Positions 24,469 to 31,861 of a DNA stretch of 64,000 nucleotides are shown one piece after another. Made by a program: the position numbers and the translations under genes. Under the pieces are notes generated by a model. The model was not told the origin of the DNA and did not search any database. It saw only the letters and a list, made by a program, of their open reading frames with translations. The stretch comes from Syntrophales bacterium (GTDB lineage: Bacteria > Desulfobacterota > Syntrophia > Syntrophales > UBA2210): the NCBI GenBank assembly GCA_023228425.1, contig JALOBE010000006.1:1-64000 (forward strand), given 5' to 3'. Each line of letters starts with the position of its first letter. The stretch's first letter is position 1.

Positions 24469-25308
24469 ATGAACACAATGATTGACAATCAGGAAAGCCG
24501 CTCCCTGGTAGGCGTCAGGTTCCGGGCGAAGGGAAAGGTATATACTTTCGACGGAGGCGGTGTTCCAGTCGAAAAAAATGATACGGTTATTGTGGACACG
24601 GAAAATGGAGAAGCCATCGGAACTGTTGTTACGGTGACAAAAGTGGCCGTCGGGACAAGGACTCATGACAATATGAAGTTCCTGTTGAGGAAAGCCGGGG
24701 AAGCGGACCTGACGAGGGCCGCCGAGAACAGCAGCATTGAAAAAGAGGCCTTTCAATTCTGCCGAAAACGGATAGCCCATCGAAACCTTGCCATGAAACT
24801 GGTGGAGGTCTCCTATCTCTTTAACCGCAGCAAGCTTGTTTTTTATTTCGCTGCTGAAAGCAGAGTGGATTTCAGGGGACTCGTCAAGGATCTCGTCGCG
24901 GCTTACAGAACCCGTATTGAATTGCGGCAGATATGGGTGCGGAGCGAGGCCCGGTTTTTCGGCGGTATCGGAATGTGCGGGCGTGAACTCTGCTGTGTCG
25001 GGTTCCTCGAGTCCTTCGGCACGGTGTCCATAAAAATGGCAAAAGAACAGAACATGCTCCTCAATCCGGAAAAAATTTCCGGTCTCTGCGGGCGACTGAT
25101 GTGCTGCCTCGCCTTTGAGTACGACAGTTACCGGGAATCTCGAAAAAACATGCCCAGGTGCGGAAGAACGGTAGTGCTTTCTCAGGGACGCGGAAAGGTG
25201 GTCAGGCAAAACGTACTTGAGGAAAAAATATTCGTCGATTTCGGAGAGGGCAGGGAGGCGGAGGTTTCCGTCAAAGACGTTATCAGTGTTGAACCGGCAC
25301 GATCATGA
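24469..25308 (+). CDS. ricT: PSP1 domain protein, RicT/YaaT family
   Basis: A 279-residue PSP1 protein with the conserved Cys-rich block 'GMCGRELCCVGFLESFG' and 'GLCGRLMCCLAFEYDSY', which in Bacillus RicT helps to coordinate iron-sulfur clusters in the RicAFT complex that regulates RNase Y and other processes. Gene order holB-ricT-metG is the same as in many Firmicutes and deltaproteobacteria. The partner proteins RicA and RicF are not seen here. The first ATG (24469) is preceded by only a weak ribosome binding site; ATG 24478 is nearby and equally possible. Confidence 0.9.
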   Translation: MNTMIDNQESRSLVGVRFRAKGKVYTFDGGGVPVEKNDTVIVDTENGEAIGTVVTVTKVAVGTRTHDNMKFLLRKAGEADLTRAAENSSIEKEAFQFCRKRIAHRNLAMKLVEVSYLFNRSKLVFYFAAESRVDFRGLVKDLVAAYRTRIELRQIWVRSEARFFGGIGMCGRELCCVGFLESFGTVSIKMAKEQNMLLNPEKISGLCGRLMCCLAFEYDSYRESRKNMPRCGRTVVLSQGRGKVVRQNVLEEKIFVDFGEGREAEVSVKDVISVEPARS

Positions 25309-25327
25309 CGAACCGGGAGAAATGACA

Positions 25328-27214
25328 ATGAAAGACGCTTTCTATATCACAACTCCTATCTACTACGTGAATGCACCTCCCCATATCGGCCATGCCTTCA
25401 CGACCATCGTGGCCGATGTGATGGCGCGCTTCCACCGCATGATGGGAAAGCCCACTTTTTTTCTCACCGGGACTGACGAGCACGGTGATAAAATCGCCGA
25501 AGCCGCCGCTGCCGCGGGCATTTCACCCCGGGAGTATGCCGACATGATAAGTTCCAAGTTTCGAGAACTCTGGCCCAGGCTGAACATTACCAATGATTAC
25601 TTTATCCGCACCACCGATGAAAACCATCAGGCGGTGGTCCGGTCGATCCTTCAAAAGGTATATGACGCAGGGGACATCTATTTCGGCGAATACGAAGGAA
25701 ACTATTGTGTCGGCTGCGAACGCTTCTACCGTGAATCCGAGCTGGTGGACGGACGGTGCCCTGATCACCGGAGCGTTCCCGAGGTGAGGAAGGAAAGTAA
25801 TTACTTTTTCACCATGAGCAAGTATCAGGACTGGCTGATTCGCTACATAACGGATAACCCCGATTTTATCAGGCCCGAACGCTATAGAAATGAAGCACTT
25901 GCTTTTTTGAGGGAACCGCTGGAGGACCTCTGTATATCGCGGCCGAAATCGCGGCTGACCTGGGGAATCACACTGCCTTTTGACGACAACTATGTCACCT
26001 ACGTCTGGTTCGACGCGCTCATCAACTATATCACCGGCCTGGGCTATCCGGACCATGAAAACTTCCGGACATTCTGGCCGTCGTCCCAGCATCTGATCGC
26101 CAAGGATATCCTCAAGCCCCATGGAATATACTGGCCCACCATGCTCAAGGCGGCGGGAATTGAACCCTATCGTCACCTGAACGTTCACGGGTACTGGAAC
26201 ATCGATGCCGGAAAGATGTCGAAAAGCCGGGGCACTGTGGTCAAGCCCCTTGACCTGAAAGACAAGTACGGCCTTGACGCGTTCAGATACTATCTGATGC
26301 GGGAGATGGTCTTCGGCCTGGACGCCGGTTTCAGCGAAGAAGGTCTCGTGGGGCGCCTTAACTCGGATCTTGCCAACGACCTGGGTAACCTGGTGAGCAG
26401 GAGCCTTTCGATGGCCGTGAAGTATTGCGCCGGGGCCGTGCCCCTCCGGGGGGACGGGTCCGATGAACTCGACGGCGGACTCATCAGGCAGGGAGAATCC
26501 CTGGCAGAGACGCTCGAGCGGTCTTTCGAAAGTCTCCAGTTTCACAGGGCCCTCATGACGATTTGGGAATTCATCAATGCCGCCAACAAGTACATTGTCA
26601 CAACCGAGCCATGGGTTCTGGCCAGGACTGACGCTTTGAAGAACCGTCTTCAGGAGGTCATGTATAATGTCCTCGAGGCTCTTCGCGTCATCGCGGTGGC
26701 CCTTTCCCCGTTCATGCCCGATACGTCGACGGAGATTCTCAGACGGCTGGGCCTGGACGAACCCCCCGTCCTTGATGCCGTCAGGGTATGGGGCGGTCTC
26801 AGGTCGGGGAGCGTCCTTGACAGGGGAGAGGCGCTGTTCCCCCGCGTCAGCCTGGAAAAAGAGTCCGCCGAGGTTGCAGAAATTGACATGAAAGACATCG
26901 TTGATATACAGGCCTTTCAGCAGCTGGACATTCGGGTGGCCCGCGTTCTTGAAGCGCAAGCCGTTCCCAAATCATCAAAGCTGATCCAACTGACAATAGA
27001 CGTGGGCGAGGAGCGGACCATCGTGGCCGGAATCGGACAGGATTACAATCCCGGCGATCTGGAGGGGAAGCTCATCGCCGTTGTAGTGAACCTGAAGCCC
27101 GTGACAATCATGGGAGTGGAGTCCCGGGGAATGCTTCTGGCCGCTGAAGACAAAGGCGGTTTGAGCCTTGTGACCTTTGACGGCGAGACGACGGCGGGAG
27201 CCAGGATCGGGTAG
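25328..27214 (+). CDS. metG: Methionyl-tRNA synthetase with C-terminal tRNA-binding domain
   Basis: A 628-residue class I synthetase. HIGH-type motif 'APPHIGHAFTTI', a zinc knuckle around 'NYCVGCERFYRESELVDGRC', KMSKS motif 'AGKMSKSRGTV', a helical anticodon-binding domain, and a C-terminal EMAPII/Trbp111 OB domain from about residue 520 ('FQQLDIRVARVLEAQAVP') that increases tRNA affinity and dimerises. ATG 25328 is chosen because GGGAG lies eight bases upstream; ATG 25322 is only two codons earlier. The longer open frame from 25217 overlaps ricT and has no family similarity. Confidence 0.96.
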   Translation: MKDAFYITTPIYYVNAPPHIGHAFTTIVADVMARFHRMMGKPTFFLTGTDEHGDKIAEAAAAAGISPREYADMISSKFRELWPRLNITNDYFIRTTDENHQAVVRSILQKVYDAGDIYFGEYEGNYCVGCERFYRESELVDGRCPDHRSVPEVRKESNYFFTMSKYQDWLIRYITDNPDFIRPERYRNEALAFLREPLEDLCISRPKSRLTWGITLPFDDNYVTYVWFDALINYITGLGYPDHENFRTFWPSSQHLIAKDILKPHGIYWPTMLKAAGIEPYRHLNVHGYWNIDAGKMSKSRGTVVKPLDLKDKYGLDAFRYYLMREMVFGLDAGFSEEGLVGRLNSDLANDLGNLVSRSLSMAVKYCAGAVPLRGDGSDELDGGLIRQGESLAETLERSFESLQFHRALMTIWEFINAANKYIVTTEPWVLARTDALKNRLQEVMYNVLEALRVIAVALSPFMPDTSTEILRRLGLDEPPVLDAVRVWGGLRSGSVLDRGEALFPRVSLEKESAEVAEIDMKDIVDIQAFQQLDIRVARVLEAQAVPKSSKLIQLTIDVGEERTIVAGIGQDYNPGDLEGKLIAVVVNLKPVTIMGVESRGMLLAAEDKGGLSLVTFDGETTAGARIG

Positions 27215-27241
27215 GGAAAGACCGGCTTGTGAACCGGGACA

Positions 27242-27275
27242 GCGGGTGCCGGTCACTTTCCTTTCCGACACCCGC
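27242..27275. terminator. Possible bidirectional terminator between metG and gap
   Basis: GCGGGTG (27242-27248) pairs with CACCCGC (27269-27275) in the gap between the convergent metG and gap genes. The + side is followed by a T-rich stretch. The loop is long (20 bases), so strength is uncertain. Confidence 0.4.
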
Positions 27276-27305
27276 CGGTGTTCTGTTGCCTTTTCTGTTA
27301 AGCGG

Positions 27306-28313
27306 TCACTGCACCTTCGCCATGTAGTCTGTCAGGTCGATCATGCGACAGCTGTAGCCCCATTCGTTGTCATACCAGCCGCAGACTTTCACCAGAGTAC
27401 CCTCCACGATGTAGGTGAGGGCGGCATCGTAAATACAGGAATGGGGATCCTTGACGAAGTCTCTCGATACGAGCGGTTCATCGGAGTACCGGAGGACACC
27501 CTTCATGGGGCCCTCGGCGGCCTTTTTGAACGCCCTGTTGACAGAGTCGATATCGGCGGCCCTTTCAAGATCAACCACCAGATCGACCATGGAAACCGTC
27601 GGCGTGGGTATTCGCATGGCAAAGCCGTTCATTTTCCCGATGAGGCCGGGGATAACCTTGCCGATAGCCTTGGCCGCACCGGTCGTAGTGGGTATCATGG
27701 ACAGAGCCGCCGCCCTGGCCCGCCGCAGATCACTGTGAGGGAAGTCCAGGATTCTCTGGTCGTTCGTGTAGGCGTGAATGGTTGTCATCAGGCCTGATTT
27801 GACACCGAAGGTGTCATCGAGAACTTTTGCCAGAGGGGCGATGCAGTTCGTGGTGCAGGATGCGTTGGAGACAATGGTGTGGCGGTCCGGGTCGTAGCTG
27901 TCTTCGTTGACACCCATGACAATGGTCACGTCTTCGTTGGTTGCCGGCGCGGAAATAAGAACCTTTTTCGCTCCGGCTTCGATATGGACAGCCGCCTTGG
28001 TGCCGTCGGTGAAGAATCCCGTCGATTCGATGACCAGGTCAACGCCCAGTTCTTTCCAGGGAATCCTGGCGGGATCACGCTCCGAAAAAAACTTGTATTC
28101 CTTTCCGTCTACCATGATTGCACCTTCCCGGGCCGTCACCTCGGCGGGATACACTCCGTAATTGGAATCATATTTGAAAAGGTGGGCCAGGGTTTTTGCG
28201 TCCGCCAAGTCGTTGAAGGCAACGATGTCCACATCCGGAAGCTTCTTTTCAAGAGCCGCCCGGAACACCAGCCTCCCGATTCTGCCAAATCCATTTACTC
28301 CGACCTTGATCAT
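27306..28313 (-). CDS. gap: Glyceraldehyde-3-phosphate dehydrogenase
   Basis: A 335-residue type I GAPDH. The NAD-binding start is 'KVGVNGFGRIGRLVFRA', with D35 in 'FNDLAD' indicating NAD rather than NADP preference; the catalytic Cys is C153 ('SNASCTTNCIAPL') with H180, and the C-terminus has 'GWYDNEWGYSCRM'. ATG 28313 is the family start with GGAGAGG upstream; the frame extends further without similarity. It ends a minus-strand cassette fbp-fba-gap, consistent with gluconeogenic flow in an organism that grows on acids or C1 compounds. Confidence 0.97.
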   Translation of the reverse strand: MIKVGVNGFGRIGRLVFRAALEKKLPDVDIVAFNDLADAKTLAHLFKYDSNYGVYPAEVTAREGAIMVDGKEYKFFSERDPARIPWKELGVDLVIESTGFFTDGTKAAVHIEAGAKKVLISAPATNEDVTIVMGVNEDSYDPDRHTIVSNASCTTNCIAPLAKVLDDTFGVKSGLMTTIHAYTNDQRILDFPHSDLRRARAAALSMIPTTTGAAKAIGKVIPGLIGKMNGFAMRIPTPTVSMVDLVVDLERAADIDSVNRAFKKAAEGPMKGVLRYSDEPLVSRDFVKDPHSCIYDAALTYIVEGTLVKVCGWYDNEWGYSCRMIDLTDYMAKVQ

Positions 28314-28332
28314 GACTCCTCTCCTTGGCACG

Positions 28333-29730
28333 TTAGAGGTGAAGCGCCGCCGGCGCCTGAATGGGAACATCGATGGTCTCTATCAGTTCTTCCACCGAGG
28401 CCCTGGTGCCCGAGATCGCGAGCTTGTCGAAGAGAAGGCTGAAGCGATCCTCCAGTTCCGATCCTATGGCTTCAAGTATGGACGCGTCGAGGTGCCACAG
28501 TTCCTTCTTGAAGGGGCCGAAGCCTTTCTTGCGTGTTTTGTAAATGAATTGCTCCTCCGTGTCCTGTTCCTTCTTCTCGTTGCGCAACTCTGTATTTATG
28601 TAATCATACACACTCTTTTTGAGGGCACCGGGAAAGTTGTCGCTGTCGTATATGATGTTCTGAAATCCCGTGGCAAGATGGATTTCGGCGGTTCCCGTCC
28701 GGGGGAAATGGTCAAAGGCGTCTTCGGGAAGAGTGGAGGCGCCGTGCTGGACAGCACCGGCAAGGCCGTACCGGGTGCGGGCGATTTCCGAAATACTCCG
28801 GAGAGTGTCGAAATCGATCTTTACCGAAGCGATAGAGCCGTCGGGGAGGGGAACGCCTCCGTGGGTGGTACCCGTCTGAATACTTATTTTGCTGATCCCC
28901 TTCATCACCCCCGCGTGCTCGTCTTCAAGGGCCTCGTTGTATCCTTCCATAAACGCGATGAATTCTTCAACGGTGGTATTCTTGCTTCCCACTTCTCCGA
29001 TCTCGCCTCCCACGGATATTGTAATGCCGGCCGGCTCAATGCTTCTGATCAGTTTCGTCAGGTCCGCCGTGATACGGTAATTGTCTTCCTGTTGTTCTCC
29101 GAGAGTCGGTCTGGAAAGATCAACCAGGGTGGACGCGTCGATGTCGATATTGTAAAAGCCTCCCTCCACGGCTTCAATAATCAGGTCCTCGACGGCGCCT
29201 GTTTCGGCTGAAGGATCGGCGGCGTATTTCTTTGCGTTCATCTGGAAATGGTCCCCCTGCAAGAAAAGGGCCCCCCGATATCCCGTTTTTATGGCCGCGG
29301 CAGTGACGGCGGTCGTGTATTCAGCGGGCCTCTGACTTGTGTAGCCGATTTCAGAGCGGGCGATTTCAAAAATGAAGGCCCCGGCGTCGATGGCCATGGC
29401 TGATCGCAGGACCGCCCGGGCGCTGTGGTAGGTGATCCCTCTGAGATTGATGGCCGGGACAGTGAAGTCGGAAATCGTTCCCCTTCCCATGGCGTCATAG
29501 AGGGATTGAATGGACGACGGGAGAATGTCGAGGGAGGCACCGGCCCTCCGTATGATCCAGGCGGCTGCTTCCCGGACGTCTTCCCGGGGACTGAAAACGG
29601 CCGTGTAGATGAGATCGTCCACCAGATCTTTTCTCAGGCGTTGTTCATCGAGAACATCCACCCGGTCCGGTTCAAGGCGGAGTATCCCCTCGGTGATCTT
29701 TTTCAAATCATCAATAGTGGAAACTATCAT
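28333..29730 (-). CDS. Class II fructose-bisphosphate aldolase family protein
   Basis: A 465-residue zinc-type aldolase, longer than the usual 290-360. The barrel starts near residue 85 ('TVPAINLRGITYHSARAV'); D160-H161 in 'FLQGDHFQMNA' correspond to the catalytic Asp and a zinc His, followed by 'VGGEIGEVGSKNTT' and 'IQTGTTHGGVPLPDG', which contain further zinc and phosphate ligands. The extra N-terminal 85 residues and a C-terminal tail of about 60 are typical of a long aldolase group found in anaerobes. It lies between fbp and gap, so FBP synthesis from triose phosphates is the likely job; other ketose bisphosphates cannot be excluded. Confidence 0.88.
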   Translation of the reverse strand: MIVSTIDDLKKITEGILRLEPDRVDVLDEQRLRKDLVDDLIYTAVFSPREDVREAAAWIIRRAGASLDILPSSIQSLYDAMGRGTISDFTVPAINLRGITYHSARAVLRSAMAIDAGAFIFEIARSEIGYTSQRPAEYTTAVTAAAIKTGYRGALFLQGDHFQMNAKKYAADPSAETGAVEDLIIEAVEGGFYNIDIDASTLVDLSRPTLGEQQEDNYRITADLTKLIRSIEPAGITISVGGEIGEVGSKNTTVEEFIAFMEGYNEALEDEHAGVMKGISKISIQTGTTHGGVPLPDGSIASVKIDFDTLRSISEIARTRYGLAGAVQHGASTLPEDAFDHFPRTGTAEIHLATGFQNIIYDSDNFPGALKKSVYDYINTELRNEKKEQDTEEQFIYKTRKKGFGPFKKELWHLDASILEAIGSELEDRFSLLFDKLAISGTRASVEELIETIDVPIQAPAALHL

Positions 29731-29743
29731 GGTCGCCTCCTTT

Positions 29744-30694
29744 TTATTCCTGTTGAGCAGCCAGATACTCCCGGGCCTTTTCTACCTCAAAGGCACTCCC
29801 GATATAGATAGGGTCTCTCTGGTCAAGGCTCTCGGCAGCAATGTCGAGAATAGAGCGGATTCCGTCAGTCGCCTGTCCTCCTGCCTGTTCAATGAGGAAT
29901 GCCATGGGCTGAAGCTCGAAGACAAGCCGGAGTTTCCCCCGGGGAGATGTCTTCAGCGCCGGGTAGGTAAATATTCCCCCCCGCTTGATCATGATCTGGT
30001 TGATGTCCGGAACGAACCCTCCGCTGTATCGAAGCTTGTATCCCTCGTCGTCCAGATAGCTTATGTAGCGGGCGTGAGGCTCCGTCCAGTCCCGTTTCAG
30101 TCCGCCAAGGCTGTAAATGGATCCCCGTTGCTCCAAGGCTATGTTTTCTTCCGACAGGACATATTCTCCCTCGCGGTTCAGGACAAATTCATGGGTGCCC
30201 TTCCCGGCGGAATACACCATGGTGATCAAGGGCCCGTAGGTGATGTACAGGGCCGCCACCATAGTCTTTCTTCCCTGGGATGGAACGGGTTGATTGTGTA
30301 TGCCGATGATGGTGCCGATGGCAAGATTGGTGTCCACAAGGGACGAGCCGTCGAGAGGGTCCGCCGTTATGTAGTATTTTTCGTCACCCTTGCCTATCGT
30401 GACGATTTGGTCGAGTTCTTCTGAGGCGTATTCTCTGACGAATCCGGAATATTCCAGTTGGTTCCTGAGGATTTTGTCGCTGCTCCTGTCCAGGGCAAGC
30501 TGCTCCTCATCATAGATGTTCTTGACTCCCGCGAGTTTGCGGTTCGATTCGTGGATCTTGGCTGAAATGTATTTTCCTGTCACGGCGATCTGCCAGATAA
30601 GCCGTCGCAAATCAAGTTCAATTCCGTCCTTCCACATATGACGTCGCAGATCGACAAAATACTTGGTTGCATCGGAGATATTTTCAGTCGCCAT
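29744..30694 (-). CDS. fbp: Fructose-1,6-bisphosphatase class I
   Basis: A 316-residue class I FBPase with the metal/phosphate motif D112-P-L-D-G-S-S118 in 'ITADPLDGSSLVDTNLAIG', acidic metal ligands E92/E93, and the substrate region 'RYSGGFVPDINQIMIKRGGI' with 'EQAGGQATDG'. It removes the 1-phosphate of FBP, the committed gluconeogenic step. First gene of the fbp-fba-gap run, 13 bases before the aldolase gene; a well-matched sigma-70 promoter lies about 70 bases upstream. Confidence 0.96.
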   Translation of the reverse strand: MATENISDATKYFVDLRRHMWKDGIELDLRRLIWQIAVTGKYISAKIHESNRKLAGVKNIYDEEQLALDRSSDKILRNQLEYSGFVREYASEELDQIVTIGKGDEKYYITADPLDGSSLVDTNLAIGTIIGIHNQPVPSQGRKTMVAALYITYGPLITMVYSAGKGTHEFVLNREGEYVLSEENIALEQRGSIYSLGGLKRDWTEPHARYISYLDDEGYKLRYSGGFVPDINQIMIKRGGIFTYPALKTSPRGKLRLVFELQPMAFLIEQAGGQATDGIRSILDIAAESLDQRDPIYIGSAFEVEKAREYLAAQQE

Positions 30695-30760
30695 GGCCCG
30701 TGACTCTCCTTTCTTTCCGGGCTTATCCGGCCCGCTGATCCTCGATTCCGGGATAGAAAA

Positions 30761-30789
30761 ACTCTACAGGAACGATCTGGGACTGTCAA
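30761..30789 (-). promoter_or_regulatory. Sigma-70-type promoter of fbp-fba-gap
   Basis: On the minus strand TTGACA (complement of 30784-30789) and TAGAGT (complement of 30761-30766) are separated by 17 bases, about 65 bases upstream of the fbp start. The -35 is a perfect match and the -10 matches at 4 of 6 positions. Confidence 0.6.
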
Positions 30790-30822
30790 GGACGTACCGC
30801 CACCCCTCCTCTGCCAGAGATG

Positions 30823-30851
30823 TTGACAGTCATTATCGATCATGGTATCGT
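30823..30851 (+). promoter_or_regulatory. Sigma-70-type promoter of vapBC
   Basis: TTGACA (30823-30828), 17 bases, TATCGT (30846-30851), ending 31 bases before the antitoxin ATG. It is divergent from the fbp promoter, with the two -35 boxes only 33 bases apart. Confidence 0.6.
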
Positions 30852-30870
30852 AATACATAAATTGATCGAT
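30835..30870. promoter_or_regulatory. Candidate VapB operator
   Basis: ATCGATCA (30835-30842) and TGATCGAT (30863-30870) are perfect 8-base inverted repeats that flank the -10 box and the expected transcription start. AbrB-type antitoxins usually autorepress through such inverted repeats; binding here is inferred. Confidence 0.45.
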
Positions 30871-30882
30871 GGAGATATGGCC

Positions 30883-31089
30883 ATGCACTTAGTAACGGTT
30901 TCACCCAAATATCAAATCGTCATACCAAAACCAATTAGAGAGGCATTAAATCTTCGACCGGGTCAAAAAATGCAGGTCATTGGATATGCAGGGCGTGTTG
31001 AACTCATACCGGAACTTGACATTAAAGAACTTCGAGGATTCCTCAAAGGTATCAATACGGAATTTAATCGAGAGGAAGACAGGGTATGA
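30883..31089 (+). CDS. vapB: AbrB/MazE-type antitoxin (VapB-like)
   Basis: A 68-residue SpoVT-AbrB DNA-binding protein: 'VTVSPKYQIVIPKPIREALN' is the swapped-hairpin core, followed by 'LRPGQKMQVIGYAGRVELIP' and an acidic C-terminal tail that should bind the toxin. ATG 30883 lies eight bases after GGAG (30871-30874); ATG 30877 and the upstream part of the frame lack a proper ribosome binding site. It overlaps the toxin gene by four bases, typical of toxin-antitoxin pairs. Codon use is more AT-rich than in the flanking genes, suggesting acquisition by transfer. Confidence 0.9.
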   Translation: MHLVTVSPKYQIVIPKPIREALNLRPGQKMQVIGYAGRVELIPELDIKELRGFLKGINTEFNREEDRV

Positions 31090-31493
31090 ACATCATAGAT
31101 TCTTCCGCCTGGCTTGCATACTTCGCTGATGAACCCAATGCCGGACATTTCCTTGCCCCGTTAACTGATACTGCTTCACTTGTTGTTCCATCGATTACGA
31201 TTTATGAGGTATTCAATGTAATTCTCCGGGAATCCAACGAAAATAATGCACTGAAGGCTGTCATGGCCATGCAAAAGGGTACTGTCGTTGATTTGACTGC
31301 ATCATTGGCAATGGCAGCATCAAAACTGAGTATAGAATATAACCTTCCCATGGCAGATAGTATAATTCTCGCAACTGCCCAAGAATTCAATGCTGTTATC
31401 TGGACTCAGGATTTAGATTTTAAAAATATAAGTAATGTAAAGTTCTTCTCCAAAAAAACAGGGAGGGCCGACAAGAAAAACTCCCTCCCTTGA
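31086..31493 (+). CDS. vapC: PIN-domain toxin (VapC-like)
   Basis: A 135-residue PIN-domain ribonuclease. The acidic catalytic residues are D5 ('NIIDSSAWL'), E41 ('TIYEVFNVIL'), D91 ('MADSIILATA') and D109 or D111 ('WTQDLDF'). VapC toxins cleave tRNA or rRNA when freed from the antitoxin. The last dozen residues (GRADKKNSLP) lie over a GC-rich hairpin and are beyond the usual family end near 'VKFFSKK'. The gene is AT-rich and its stop is two bases from the start of an IS256-type remnant. Confidence 0.9.
   Translation: MNIIDSSAWLAYFADEPNAGHFLAPLTDTASLVVPSITIYEVFNVILRESNENNALKAVMAMQKGTVVDLTASLAMAASKLSIEYNLPMADSIILATAQEFNAVIWTQDLDFKNISNVKFFSKKTGRADKKNSLP
31460..31490 (+). terminator. Hairpin at the 3' end of vapC
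   Basis: AGGGAGGG (31460-31467) pairs perfectly with CCCTCCCT (31483-31490) across the last codons of vapC. The loop is A-rich and no T-run follows. It could mark the end of the vapBC transcript or the junction with the adjacent insertion remnant. Confidence 0.4.
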
Positions 31494-31494
31494 G

Positions 31495-31676
31495 TCATGT
31501 CTTATCTGCCTGAAATTTCCTGAAAAGGAATGGCTCTGTTTGCGTACGGCCAATGTTGTCGAACGGGTCAACAAAGAGTGTAAACGACGGACCAAACCGA
31601 TGGAGATCCCGGCAGGAGAGCGTTCCTGCCATCATTGAAAAAACCGGCAGAAAAAAATTTCACACAAAATAGTTGA
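31495..31676 (+). pseudogene. IS256/Mutator-type transposase remnant
   Basis: In the frame starting at 31495 the translation contains 'CLKFPEKEWLCLRTANVVER' and 'VNKECKRRTKPMEI', the conserved C-terminal block of Mutator (IS256) transposases (usual form LRTTN.IERLNKE.KRRTKPME). It ends at a stop at 31633-31635. In another frame 'AEKNFTQNS' followed by a stop (31647-31676) resembles the extreme C-terminus of the same family. The catalytic N-terminal two-thirds are gone. It is a decayed insertion-sequence fragment between vapC and the acyl-CoA dehydrogenase. Confidence 0.72.
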
Positions 31677-31780
31677 CAGTACCAAATTTTCTGACCCGGT
31701 GGTGTGAACATCTCCGGGGTGAGTCGAGCCGGGACAGTCAACCGGTACCTGCTCGAACCCACCTATCCCACAATCACAGG

Positions 31781-31816
31781 GGGGCTGTGACGGGAACCAT
31801 TCCCCGTCACAGCCCC
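31781..31816. terminator. Strong hairpin, probable bidirectional terminator
   Basis: GGGGCTGTGACGGG (31781-31794) and CCCGTCACAGCCCC (31803-31816) form a perfect 14-bp stem with an 8-base loop between the vapC/IS remnant (+) and the acyl-CoA dehydrogenase (-). The + side continues TTTGCGTTGTTGTTT. It most likely ends both transcripts. Confidence 0.65.
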
Positions 31817-31861
31817 TTTGCGTTGTTGTTTACTGTGCTATCCCTGCACCACGTTGTGTCC

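Noticed and set aside
25523..26959. A 478-codon open frame on the - strand opposite metG
   Set aside because: Antisense to MetG motifs, no domain recognised, no ribosome binding site that stands out.
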